Of a stretch of DNA of 64,000 bases, positions 23,341 through 33,910 are shown one piece after another. The stretch covers positions 14,899,695-14,963,694 of the forward strand of contig OY821763.1 in the NCBI GenBank assembly GCA_963682095.1. Direction: 5' to 3'. The stretch comes from Potentilla sterilis (taxonomy: Eukaryota; Streptophyta; Magnoliopsida; Rosales; Rosaceae). A program made the translations under genes and the position numbers. The notes beneath the pieces were generated by a model. That model saw only the letters and a list, made by a program, of their open reading frames with translations, was not told the origin of the DNA and did not search any database. The stretch's first letter is position 1. Each line of letters begins with the position of its first letter.

Positions 23341-24860
23341 TTATATACCATGCATGATGAAACAAAGAGATGCTTTATAAGAACATTGTAATTGATGTTA
23401 ACTAATTCTTCCATATAGTGAATCTATATGTACTGTTCAAAAAGCTTACTCAGCTTATGATATAGTTCAGTGTATTCAGGAAGTAATATGAAATTCGATC
23501 ATAACAAATGATATTTATAAACACAGCTTTTCATATTATCATTTTTTAAGATACTTCATATGTATTCTCACCGCACTACCATAATCTCATCTTTATGCAA
23601 AGTGTCTTGCTTTCCTTGTTTTATTGGAGGTTTTGTGATACTCATTTAGCAATTAGTTCATCTTTGGTGTCTTGGTTCTTAACAAGCAATGCACAGTGTA
23701 CGTGTAACCTGACTTCCCTCTCCTCCAAAGCAGAGATGAGTGAATATCACAAGACTGAGAAGAGGCTAGGCAAGTGAAATGACCAGACTAAGACTTCTGA
23801 AATTTTTGTTTAGTTTAAGATTACACTTGATTTGAAGGAAGTAGAAAACGTCGGAAACGTGGCAGGGATTCACCAGAATCCATTTGTCATTAACAGATGA
23901 CTGTTATTCAGCAATATGCATTCTTCGTACATGTAGCTTCAATTGGATAAGCTGCCTTGTTTTGTATAATATCTGCATGAGCAACCGTATGGTCTCTAAT
24001 CACAACTTTCTGCAGTCACACTAGTCCAAAGTAAAAGTCTCCAAATCAATTAGTCATCTTGGATTCTTGGTAATGTTCTTACCCCAACCATCTAAATTTG
24101 CACATTGATGTATAATGACTTTAAACATTTCCATTCACATCACCATAAGAGAGGGATGATATATAATGCTAAGTTGCTAACAATAAATTTGCATATTCAA
24201 CAACCCTGGAGGGGGGACGATCGGTTTGTTGACAAACTGATAAATTCTACAAGAAATTGATCTACAGGCTACAACAGTCAAATAGAATGTAATCATGAAG
24301 ATTTTCATGAAAAAGGAAAGTATGACAGCAAACTAGAGGGCATGCATGAAAAGGCAAATAGAGGTGTCATGTCACAGTATAGAGATCCAGGAGAGAGTTG
24401 AGCTTTCAAGTTGCAAAACTTTGTCATGTCACAGTTTTTGTGACTAGTAATTTGCCACATCATTAAATGAATAAACTGAAATATTCTTAACCTGCTTCAT
24501 TGTACTACCACACAGTGTGAATAAAACTGAGAATCTGAAACACTAAGTTTTGTAATGAATTTCCCTAAAAAAAAAAAAAAAAAATTGTAACTAATTTACA
24601 TGCACCAATTAAGTTGATATCTGGAAATCTGTCAAAGTAATAATTATAATAAAACTAGACGTATGTGAAGAACTTATTAATGTGTAGTCTTATTTGTTTG
24701 TTTATCAAAATTTTCTGATATTAAACATTAAAATGAACGCTATCTTCTTCATCAGGTGCAATGGTCCAGACTGCAGAAAGTATATCATGAATTTGTTTGA
24801 CTGGTAGTTTTGATTGCTAGATTTTAAGGAGATGGAAGCTTGGGAATAAATAAATCAAAT
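23341..24860. other. Noncoding spacer after the FANCJ-like gene
   Basis: AT-rich sequence with a poly-A run at about 24566-24583. I recognise no exon of the missing FANCJ C-terminus, no transposon ends and no RNA gene. Short open frames here are not supported. Confidence 0.6.
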
Positions 24861-26119
24861 GCATCTGACGAGTACCATAACCGGGGTTACGAAACACGCA
24901 AATAATAGCCTACAAAAGACGTTAGTAGTATAAAGCAAGTAGGGATCGTTCTATCCGGGGATTAAGGGTACCTGACATGAAAAAGGTTAGAAACACATAT
25001 TCACATTTAAAATACACGAATGGGAGATTTAGATATGGATCGGCAACAAGGCTGCCCTAGACACTAAAGACACGAAATTAAATCTTAATCCACTAGATAT
25101 AAGTGATCATCATCTTTCACACAAAGCATTTACAACATAAGACTCTTTAACAAGTAAGACGCGCATGTAAGAAAGTAAGGAACACGTATAGACACAACTT
25201 AGAATCACATTGGTTTCGACCACAACTAGAACGTTTCCGATTTTACCTAGTTGAAAGTCTTCTAATGTTTTAAGATCTAACTATTCACAAAGTGACCCTA
25301 AAATTTATGCTACCGTTATACAACTCATAACATTGAAGCACAAGAATCTATAATCGAAGACATATAAACAAGCAAGGTTGTGGGATGATAGAGTCACACA
25401 TTAAGATCGAAAGCTTGAAGATATGAAGCTTGGAGGATGCACGGTTGAAGGGAAGGGATGGTTCGGATTTATGGAAGGTGGTGGAAAAAGGTTTCGGCTA
25501 AGTAACTTTGAGTTTGGTGCTTGAGAAAACTTGATAGAGCTTTAGGCTAGTACTTGTGCTTGAGATGAGATATTTTTTCTGTATAGAGGATGCCTCTATA
25601 TATAGGGGAAGAGATGCAAAGGATTCGTAGAAATCCTTAAGCGAATCGGCAAGGAAATCCAAATCCTATCCGGTTTTGGTTTTGTTGCATTCTTTGTTCT
25701 TCTAGGAAATCTTCTTTGCCGATTTCTTTATGGGACTAGGGCTGCATGATCTTTTGAATGGCCTACAAAACCGGGGTTACGAGTACCATAACTGGGGTTA
25801 CGAAACACGCAAATAATAGCCTACAAAAGACGTTAGTAGTATAAAGCAAGTAGGGATCATTCTATCCGGGGATTAAGGGTACCTGACATGAAAAAGGTTA
25901 GAAACACATATTCACACATATATTCACATTTAAAACACACGAATGGGGGATTTAGATATGGATCGGCAGCAAGGCTACCCTAGACACTAAAGACACGAAA
26001 TTAAATCTTAATCCACTATATATAAGTGATCATCATCTTTCACACAAAGCATTTAGCACATAAAGACTCTTTAACAAGTAAGACGCGCATGTAAGAAAGT
26101 AAGGAACAAGTATAGACAC

Positions 26120-26937
26120 CAGTGTTCTAAAAATCACCGCCTAGGACCGACTAGTCGGCGATTAGTCGCTAGTCGGTACCTTACCGCCGCGATTTTAGGG
26201 AAATCAGTGCTCCTAGTCGGTCAAGAAAAAATCAGCCGACTAGTCGGTCCTAGGCGGTGACTAGTCAGTCCTAGGCGGTTCGGGCAAAAAAAAAAAAAAC
26301 TTAATATAAAAACGCAGATGAGCTGGATTAGGTCGCAGTAAGCCGTACTTTCTCAAATCTCCCAACCTCTCTCTCCTCTCGGCTCCAATTCTCTGTACTA
26401 TGGCACAAGGTTGGATTGTTGATGGTGGTGATGATGATGTTGTCTCGGATCTTACTAGTGAAATGGTTGAAGAGGGAATGGGAGTGGATAGTGGCTTAGA
26501 GCCTAGGAGAAGTATTAGAATTCAAGAAGTTAGAGAACTTGAGGAGGATTTTGTATCCGATGATGAAGAGGAAGAAGATGAGATAGACTTTGACTTTGAG
26601 TCCGATACAGAAGGGGTACTAGAGGGATGTGGAGAAGAAGAACTTGAGGCATAGCCGCATAAGATCAAATTTGAAATTTTAATGGTTATTTTGAGTTTGT
26701 TCACTACTCTTAGACATTATTATCTCATTGTTGTTGAACATTGTAATGGTTATTTTGAGTATTTTGAGTATTTTGATTATTTTTAGTCATAATATTGACT
26801 TTTAGAATTGTTTTATTTTAATTTAATTCTTATAAAAATAAAAATAAATATAAAAATTAAAAACCAACTAGTCATCGACTAGTCGGCTAGTCGCTAGTCA
26901 CCGGTCTTCCGCCCGACTAGCGACTTTTAGAACCTTG
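26120..26937. mobile_element. Non-autonomous hAT-type DNA transposon (818 bp)
   Basis: The ends CAGTGTTCTAAAA (26120) and TTTTAGAACCTTG (26937) form an imperfect terminal inverted repeat. An exact 8-bp target duplication ATAGACAC flanks it (26112-26119 and 26938-26945). Removing it restores the sequence seen in the neighbouring direct copy at about 25180-25215. Both ends have clustered CGACTAGTCGG-type motifs, subterminal repeats usual for hAT elements. Only a short acidic open frame lies inside, so transposase must come from elsewhere. Confidence 0.92.
26400..26654 (+). CDS. Acidic 84-residue open frame inside the hAT element
   Basis: MAQGWIVDGGDDDVV... with a long Asp/Glu-rich tail (DDEEEEDEIDFDFESD). 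It has no recognised domain. Acidic tails of this kind occur at the C-terminus of some plant hAT transposases, so it may be the last exon kept after internal deletion; that is an inference. It could equally be non-functional. Confidence 0.35.
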   Translation: MAQGWIVDGGDDDVVSDLTSEMVEEGMGVDSGLEPRRSIRIQEVRELEEDFVSDDEEEEDEIDFDFESDTEGVLEGCGEEELEA

Positions 26938-28681
26938 ATAGACACAACTTAGACTCACATTGGTTTCGACCACAACTAGAACATTTCCGATTTTACCTAG
27001 TTGAAAGACTTCTAATGTTTTAAGATCTAGCTATTCGCAAAGTGACCCTAAAATTTATGCTACCGTTATACAACTCATAACATTGAAGCACAAGAATCTA
27101 TAATCGAAGACATATAAACAAGCAAGGTTGTCAATCATCTTATTTAACATGCAAGTTATCTAAGGTTTTTACCCTAAGTGAGCACAACAAATCAAAGCTA
27201 CATACGTACCACTTTATCCGTTATTACTCGGGTTAGATGAAATCTAACAACTAGAATTACATGCTTCTCACACACGACTAATGTTTCGGTTTTTAAGGTC
27301 CATCCTTAGAATACGAACCAATTTAAAGTCCTAAACATGCATCATATATACCTACTGTCCTAATTATCAAACACACGAAAATTACAAGTTAAAAACACAA
27401 AACTATATTACAAACATAAACCGAGTTCATACATAGTTTCAGTGAAAACCAAGAATCGAAATAACAAGCATTCAAACATAAAAAGATTACAAAGTCGTGG
27501 GATGATAGAGTCACACATTAAGATCGAAAGCTTGAAGATATGAAGCTTGGAGGATGCACGGTTGAAGGGAAGGGATGGTTCGGATTTATGGAAGGTGGTG
27601 GAAAAAGGTTTCGGCTAAGTAACTTTGAGTTTGGTGCTTGAGAAAACTTGATAGAGCTTTAGGCTAGTACTTGTGCTTGAGATGAGATATTTTTTCTGTA
27701 TAGAGGATGCCTCTATATATAGGGGAAGAGATGCAAAGGATTCGGTAGAAATCCTTAAGTGAATCGGCAAGGAAATCCAAATCCTATCCGGTTTTGGTTT
27801 TGTTGCATTCTTTGTTCTTCTAGGAATTCTTCTTTGCCGATTTCTTTATGGGACTAGGGTTGTATGATCTTTTGAATGGATCGGCAATAATGCTTGACAG
27901 ATTCATGGCCCAAAGATTGGCTTCAAGGTTTCCTAGCCGAACCAGGAAAATTATTTTCCTAGTTAGCCGATTATATATTCTTTTCCTAACCGGGCAAGGA
28001 AACTTATTTCTTTCTATGTTTTGCACTTCCTTTTGGCAAGGCCTGTTCTCCTACTCTTCATAAGGATCAGTAACTCTTGATTGATGTATTCAGCTGCCAT
28101 TTTGGTGCTCAAATGCAGAAAGTCACGAAAATGGGCAGTAGTCTCTTCTTCTCGGCAGGGCAGTGACCTTGCTGTCTTGTGATGGGCATAACTCTCTCCT
28201 CAAGAAATATTTTGATGTGATTCTAAGTTCTGTAGAAACCAGACTCATGGAGTTTTCCATGTATATATGGTTCACACTCTGGTTCCTTGTGAATCGTCCT
28301 GCACAAATTCTGGAAGTTGGATGATGTGCCCAGGAAATTACTGAAGTTACTGGATTTGCACCGATTTGTGCTTTGTAATTCCTGGCATCTTTTCTTTGTC
28401 CGATTGTTGTAAATCCTTCCATTGCTCAATCATCAATATAAAATCCATCAAAAGTATAACCGAGGCTTTACAGATTCAACGAAACATCTCTACAACTCTT
28501 TAAATCGGCTTTAAACATTTTTCCACATTTTTATCTATTCTTAGCACGATTTTAGTGTAACTCTACCAAAGATTCATAAATCCATTGTATGACTCGATTC
28601 TACAATATTAAGGGTTAAACAAAGAACAAATGAAGGGTAAAACAGATTAAGAACGTAGCATTTTATGCTCCTATCAGCATC

Positions 28682-28793
28682 TGAAATGATATTGAATGAC
28701 ATCATTCTATAACAACAAATTGGAGAAGGATTATGCCCCTAAATGACTTATCTTTTCTATGCTAAGAACATTTTACTTAGTACGAGCTACCAA
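28682..28793. other. Short spacer
   Basis: Between the target duplication of the LTR unit and the stop codon of the PPR pseudogene. Nothing recognised. Confidence 0.5.
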
Positions 28794-29581
28794 CTACCAG
28801 TATTCATTGCAAGAGCATTTACCAATAGTCATTGTCGCGTCCTGATAGTCGTTACAAATCTTTACAATTTGAATCGTAGTTCCTGGATTAGTACTGATGC
28901 ATTTGTGCTTTAATGGCCAGCTTCTCACTATGAACAGATAATGCAACCTCTTTCTCTTCTTCGCCTATGTTATAAAGCACTAGATCTGGCTTTGGTTTGT
29001 ATCCGGCTAGCTCCATTTTCCACCTCAATTCTCTAATCATTGAATATATTTTGTCCATCTAAGGATGCGGTTAATCTCCCATGAATATATTCAGTTCTCT
29101 ATCCAATTGCAGCCAGGTGTTTTTGGTATGCCTTTATCTTGCATTTTTAGTCTACACGTACTGTGCTGCATCATCTAAGCTGCTTCCAGAGTGCTCAGAA
29201 TCTAATCCGCGGAACAACACACTCCCCTCCATCAGTATCTTTATGAATCCCACAGACTTGATCATATCCAGACTATAACATTAGGCTTCATACGGATGGA
29301 ACTGATCATATCCTCTGCTTTAGCAAGGTGACCAGCACGGCTGAGAAGATCAACCACACACCCCATAATGCTCAAGCAAGGCGACCAGCAAGGCTCAGAA
29401 CTATATTCCATATGCTCTTTCCATTTTATTAAAATACTTGAGCCCCTTTTTGTCCACTTAACCAGCATGAGTACATGTCTTCAAACCGTGTCCAATCATC
29501 TTGTCAAAACCCTTGCAAGCTTCATCAGCATGCCCATTCATGACCAACCTAGTAATGAGAAATACTATATGATATCACATC

Positions 29582-29875
29582 TATTGGGAAGCTGATGTCG
29601 TAGAATTTGTGATTGCTGATTTGCACAGTAAGCTTTGATCAAGTCAAGTTTACTTAGTCTTGGTTGTTAATAAATCCCTGGTCTGTAGGGATAAGTAGTT
29701 TGATTTGCCCGTTACAATTTGTTGCTTTATGTTCTCCTGTTTTCTAGTTAGTTTAGTTAGCTTTGAATTCTGTTTGCATTGTTAGGCTATAAAAGCCAAG
29801 TAGTTCATGATGAATATACGAGTAGAAAATCCTGCTCTTTGGGAAACACTGTGTTATTTGATTCTCAGTTTAACA
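29582..29875 (+). repeat. Copia-3 5' LTR
   Basis: 294 bp, ends TTTAACA, with a candidate TATA (GCTATAAAAGCC) near 29790. Followed by the primer-binding site after two bases. Confidence 0.93.
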
Positions 29876-31204
29876 ATTGGTATCAGAGCCCCTCACGGAC
29901 CTGACCGAAATAGAGAGAGTACAAGAAAAAAAAAAGGGTGAAGCTTCGATTGATCTCTTATAATCGATAGCAAATAGAGGAAGATTGAGATCAAGAGAGA
30001 AGAGAAATCAGTTGTCATGACAACTGAGAAGAGTAATATGCTGAGTATTCCTAGATTCGATGAGGATTTTGAGCATTGGTCTATGCTTATGGAAAATCTC
30101 CTGCGCTCAAAGGAATGGTGGAATCTTATTGAGGTAGGAGTGGTGGAACCAGCAGCTGGTACTGCACTGACTGAAGATCAGAGAGAAGAACTTGCAGCCC
30201 TGCGTCTCAATGACCTAAAGGTAAAGAATTATCTGTTTGCTGCTATTGACAAATCAATTCTCAAACAGATACTTCAAAAGAATACCTTTAAGGAATTATG
30301 GGACTCCATGAAAGCAAAATATCAAGGGAACGCGAGGGTACAAAGCGCGCAACTACAACATTTGCGGAGGGACTTTGAAGTACTTGAGATGAAGATGGAT
30401 GAGTCTGTTGCTGAATACTTCTCTCGTGTGATGCTGATTGCGAATGATATGAGAAACTTGGGAGAAGCCATGACTGATGCAAAGATTGTGGAGAAAGTAC
30501 TGAGAACTTTATCTGAGAAGTTCACGTACGTAGTGTGCGCCATAGAGGAATCAAAAGATATAAGGAACCTCTCCATTGATGAGCTCCAAAGCTCACTGCT
30601 GGTTCATGAGCAAAAGTTTAGAAGAAAGACGGATGAGGAACAAGTTCTAAAGATCATTGTTGACAAGAATGGAGGTAGAGGCGGACAAAGCAGTGGTTAT
30701 AGAGGTAGAGGATCAGGTCGAGGAGCATACCGAGGAAGAGGAAGGGGCCAAGGAAGAGGATTCAACAAAGCTGCGGTTGAATGTTACAAGTGTCACAAGT
30801 TAGGTCACTTCATCTATGAGTGTCCAGAATGGGAGAACAAGGCCAATTACATGGAGATTGATGAGGAAGAAGAGATGGCTCTTATGGCTTATGTGGAGAA
30901 GGAAGATGCTCAGCGTGATCAGGTCTGGTTTCTAGACTCTGGATGCAGTAACCATATGTCTGGTGAAAAGAAATGGTTCAGTAATCTCGATGAAAACTTC
31001 AGACATTCAGTTAAGCTTGGGAATGACTTGAGACTCACAGTAAAAGGGAAAGGCAATGTCAGAATGCAGATTAATGGGGTTACTCACATCATGATGAATA
31101 ATGTCTACTACATTCTAGACCTGAAGAACAACTTACTGAGCATTGGACAGCTGCAGGAGCGTGGTGTTGCGATACTCATTCAAGGTGGTACATGCAGCAT
31201 CTAT

Positions 31205-31673
31205 TGTTTCTGCACAAACCCTGGGGCCTGGTAGATACAGGTGAGTCCTCCTCGTGTGATCTCCTGCCAACCTGCTTACTAAGGGGAATACCGAGCTGGC
31301 CGGTCTTCTCCTCTCCGATGCCTAAGTTAGTATAGTTGGAATATATATAACTTGAGCACGTATGTAAGCGGTGAGTGAGATCAGTTACCTATTAATGAGG
31401 GTAGTTGGGGCCCTTATATAGGTGGTTGAGAGTGAGGGCTGGCCTCACCCTTCGATGTGGGACTGGTTTCCTTCTGTTTATACACCAAAGGGCAGCTCTG
31501 GTGACCTCTTTGGCAGGCAGGCGCTCCTGCTCCCAGGGTCCCTGGTAGCTGGATAGACTGCTGGACCCCGAGGCCGGGTGCTGGTGGTCTGGTTCCGGGC
31601 CTCGGGCCGGGCCCTGGTGCACTTGCTGCGGGTCTGTGGGCTTGCTGTAGCCCCTCTGCGGCTACTGTCAACA
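31205..31673 (-). repeat. Gypsy derivative LTR (3' LTR in gag direction)
   Basis: 469 bp. It differs from 38407-38875 at roughly 8-10 positions. Plus-strand reading starts TGTTTCTGCAC and ends CTACTGTCAACA. Confidence 0.93.
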
Positions 31674-31690
31674 AGTCCCCCAAGTTCCCG
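31674..31690 (-). promoter_or_regulatory. Polypurine tract of the gypsy derivative
   Basis: Minus-strand GGGAACTTGGGGGACT lies directly next to the LTR. The same sequence is kept next to the LTR of copy 3 (43980-43996), which supports a role in plus-strand priming. Confidence 0.75.
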
Positions 31691-32767
31691 GTCAAGTGCA
31701 ATCTTGAATGGGGACTTAAGTCTGTCTTGCTCTTGTCCCGCAGACCCACAGGGTTACCAACCCAATGGTGCCCAATCTCCCAAGTCCGCGTTGAAGATTG
31801 GGCGTGACCGGGGTGAGTACCTATTACCGATGGTAAGCAATAGTTTATAAGTATGTTTGTGATATAAGTAGTACTGTGCTCAAGTGTTGTGGTGCTATGA
31901 GCATGGAGTGGGGTGAAACCCGGAGCATATGAGATGATGATGCCATGTAAAAAATGTGTACATGGAATGATAATGGAGCGTTGAAATCCGCCATGCAATA
32001 GATGTGTGCATGAAATATCGACCGGGTACTCTGCCATATCGGTACGGAGCGGAGTTCACTGGGCTACTACCGGGCGTTCTGCCATATCGGTACGGAGCAG
32101 AGTTCATGGAACCTCGACCGGGCGTTCTGCCATATCGAGACGAGGTGGAGTAAAAGATCTCGACCAGGCGTTCTGTCGTAACGAGACGAGTCCATATTGC
32201 TAGGCTGCGGGGAGATGACCCCGGTGTTGCGGCCTTTTTTAAAGCGCCGGTGAACACTTGCTAGTTCTTCTCAGCTTGTGTTGAATAAGCGTTGAGGAAA
32301 AAGGAAGGAGGGGGGGGGGGGGGGGGGGGTGGCGTTGAGGTGACAAGGCTCGCCGTGCAGCCCCACATTGATCGCGGTTCAATGCGATGCAGGGTTTTTA
32401 TCCTACTGGACAAGAGTACATGGGTTATATGTAAACTCACCCGGGTGTATAAAGCCCATGCCGGTCGAATGTTCTCATGACCGGGGTCATGCCATGGAGC
32501 CGGGCGGGACTCGACCGGGCGTTCTGCCATATCGAGACGAGTCCCCTAGTGAAATGCCATGGGGCTGGGTGGATCGCGTTCCCGGAATATGCTCTCGAGC
32601 CGGTTGGATGATCATAACCGGGGAGATGGTCTCGAACCGGTTGAATGTTACATAACCGGTGGGCGGATCTTGACTGAGCGTTCTGCCGTAACGAGACGAG
32701 TCCCCCAAGTGAGATGTAGCTGGGTGGACCTCGACCGGGCGTTCTGCCATATCGAGGCGAGTCCCCC
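31691..32767. repeat. Noncoding 3' region of the gypsy derivative with short degenerate repeats
   Basis: The module CGACCGGGCGTTCTGCCATA with CGAGACGAGTCC recurs about six times between 32020 and 32765. A 20-G run lies at 32310-32329. The open frames on both strands here come from the GC-rich repeats and are not supported as genes. Confidence 0.7.
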
Positions 32768-33222
32768 AGCGAAGAAGCTATGCAGCCGGTTGAAAGATCA
32801 TAACCGCGAACTGCCATGGTGCCGGGCGGATGGCTCGTACCCGGATCGATGCTCTCGAAGCGGTTGGAAAATCACAACCGGTGAGAGGTCTTCAAGACTT
32901 GCAGCGAAGTAGCCATGCAGCCGGTTGAAAGATCATAACCGCGAACTGCCATGGTGCCGGGCGGATGACTCATACCCGGATCGATGCTCTCGAAGAGGTT
33001 GGAAAATCACAACCGGTGAGAGGTCTTCAAGACTTGCAGCGAAGAAGCCATGCAGCCGGTTGAAAGATCATAACAGCGAACTGCCATGGTGCCGGGCGGA
33101 TGGCTCATACCCGGATCGATGCTCTCAAAGCGGTTGGAAAATCACAACCGGTGAGAGGTCTTCAAGACTTACAGCGAAGAAGCCATGCAGCCGGTTGAAA
33201 GATCATAACCGGTGGCTTGTAA
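32768..33222. repeat. 135-bp tandem repeat array (about 3.4 copies)
   Basis: Units start at 32768, 32903, 33038 and 33173, exactly 135 bp apart, each beginning AGCGAAG and containing CAGCCGGTTGAAAGATCATA. The copies differ by only a few bases. 135 is a multiple of three, so it produces long false open frames. Copy 3 of the element carries a different tandem repeat (71 bp) at the corresponding place. Confidence 0.92.
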
Positions 33223-33508
33223 TGAAGATGGCGTGCAACCGTGGAGCCTGGGGAAGTGTGGGAGGGCTGACGCCTCGGTTCCCGCTCCTACCTTCCTGTC
33301 GCCAGCGTGTGGGACAAGTGGCTAACATGCATTTAAGGAGGAAGTCCATCAGTCCCGTCAGTTCATGATGGCATGGGTAGTTTACCAATGCTGGGACACG
33401 TGCCAGCAGGGAGCGATCTTGAGATGGAGGGCCTAGATTTGCAGGTATTTGAGTTGCTCTGATTGCGTGTTTTGGGGAGATTTCAAACGCCTAGGGCACC
33501 GGTCCCCT

Positions 33509-33519
33509 CTATAAATAGG
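33509..33519 (+). promoter_or_regulatory. Candidate TATA box for the opposite-strand gene
   Basis: CTATAAATAGG about 390 bp upstream of the ATG at 33911, followed by a pyrimidine-rich leader. Copy 3 has CCTATAAGATGC (about 47541) at the matching place. This suggests an internal plus-strand promoter; it is an inference. Confidence 0.5.
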
Positions 33520-33756
33520 TCTCTTTTGCTCTACTTTTGCTTCTTGCTTTAGAGAGACTATAAGAAAGAGAGAAATTCGGCGAAAGCTCTGAGTTCCTTG
33601 CCCCACGAGATCCGTTTTCTCAAGCGCTCTTTATTCTTTCCCCATCATTGCTCGCTGCTTTTGCAGGGCGGACTTTCCTCGGTTGAGCATATTAATCGGT
33701 AAGTTCTTGATTTCTTTGCCCCGGTGTTGTTCTTGTTTTGCTTTTGTTGTTTTGCG

Positions 33757-33791
33757 GCGGGGGGGGAGGGGAGGGGGGGGGGGGGGGGGGG
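33757..33791 (+). repeat. Interrupted poly-G tract
   Basis: About 33 G with two A interruptions, in the leader of the opposite-strand gene. With the runs at 32310-32329 and 36126-36147 it makes three long G tracts on the same strand of one element. Confidence 0.9.
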
Positions 33792-33910
33792 ATGGATCTA
33801 TGTCGCTGACTGAGTTACTCTGTGGCAAACTTGGGGAGAGGCCGTAGAAGGCGCTGTTGTAGCCTGTTGCTGTCGAGCGCTAGGGTTTTGTTTTCTTCCC
33901 CTAGGTTAAG

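Larger units (their letters stand above)
24866..28676 (-). mobile_element. Solo-LTR-like retrotransposon remnant with partial tandem duplication
   Basis: On the minus strand it starts TGATAGGAGC at 28676 and ends GTACTCGTCA at 24866, with 5-bp target duplication GCATC at 24861-24865 and 28677-28681. It contains two direct copies of one sequence: a shortened copy (24866 to about 25760) and a longer copy (25781-28676), the latter interrupted by a hAT element. The short copy lacks about 370 bp present at 27144-27495 and everything beyond about 27880. No coding region, primer site or purine tract is seen, so this is best read as a solo LTR enlarged by recombination. Related units are at 44119-46370 and 57150-59316. 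Confidence 0.75.

Noticed and set aside
31414..32037. Long minus-strand open frame (about 200 residues) across the gypsy LTR
   Set aside because: It spans the LTR, the purine tract and repeat-rich noncoding DNA, with Pro/Gly/Ala-rich low-complexity sequence. The same frame is partly repeated at the other LTR (38616-38876).
32768..33222. Regular array considered as CRISPR or centromeric satellite
   Set aside because: Units are contiguous with no spacers, only about 3.4 copies, and lie inside a plant retrotransposon.
32925..33368. Plus-strand open frame of 147 residues
   Set aside because: Produced by the 135-bp tandem repeat, whose unit length is a multiple of three; no start context or domain.
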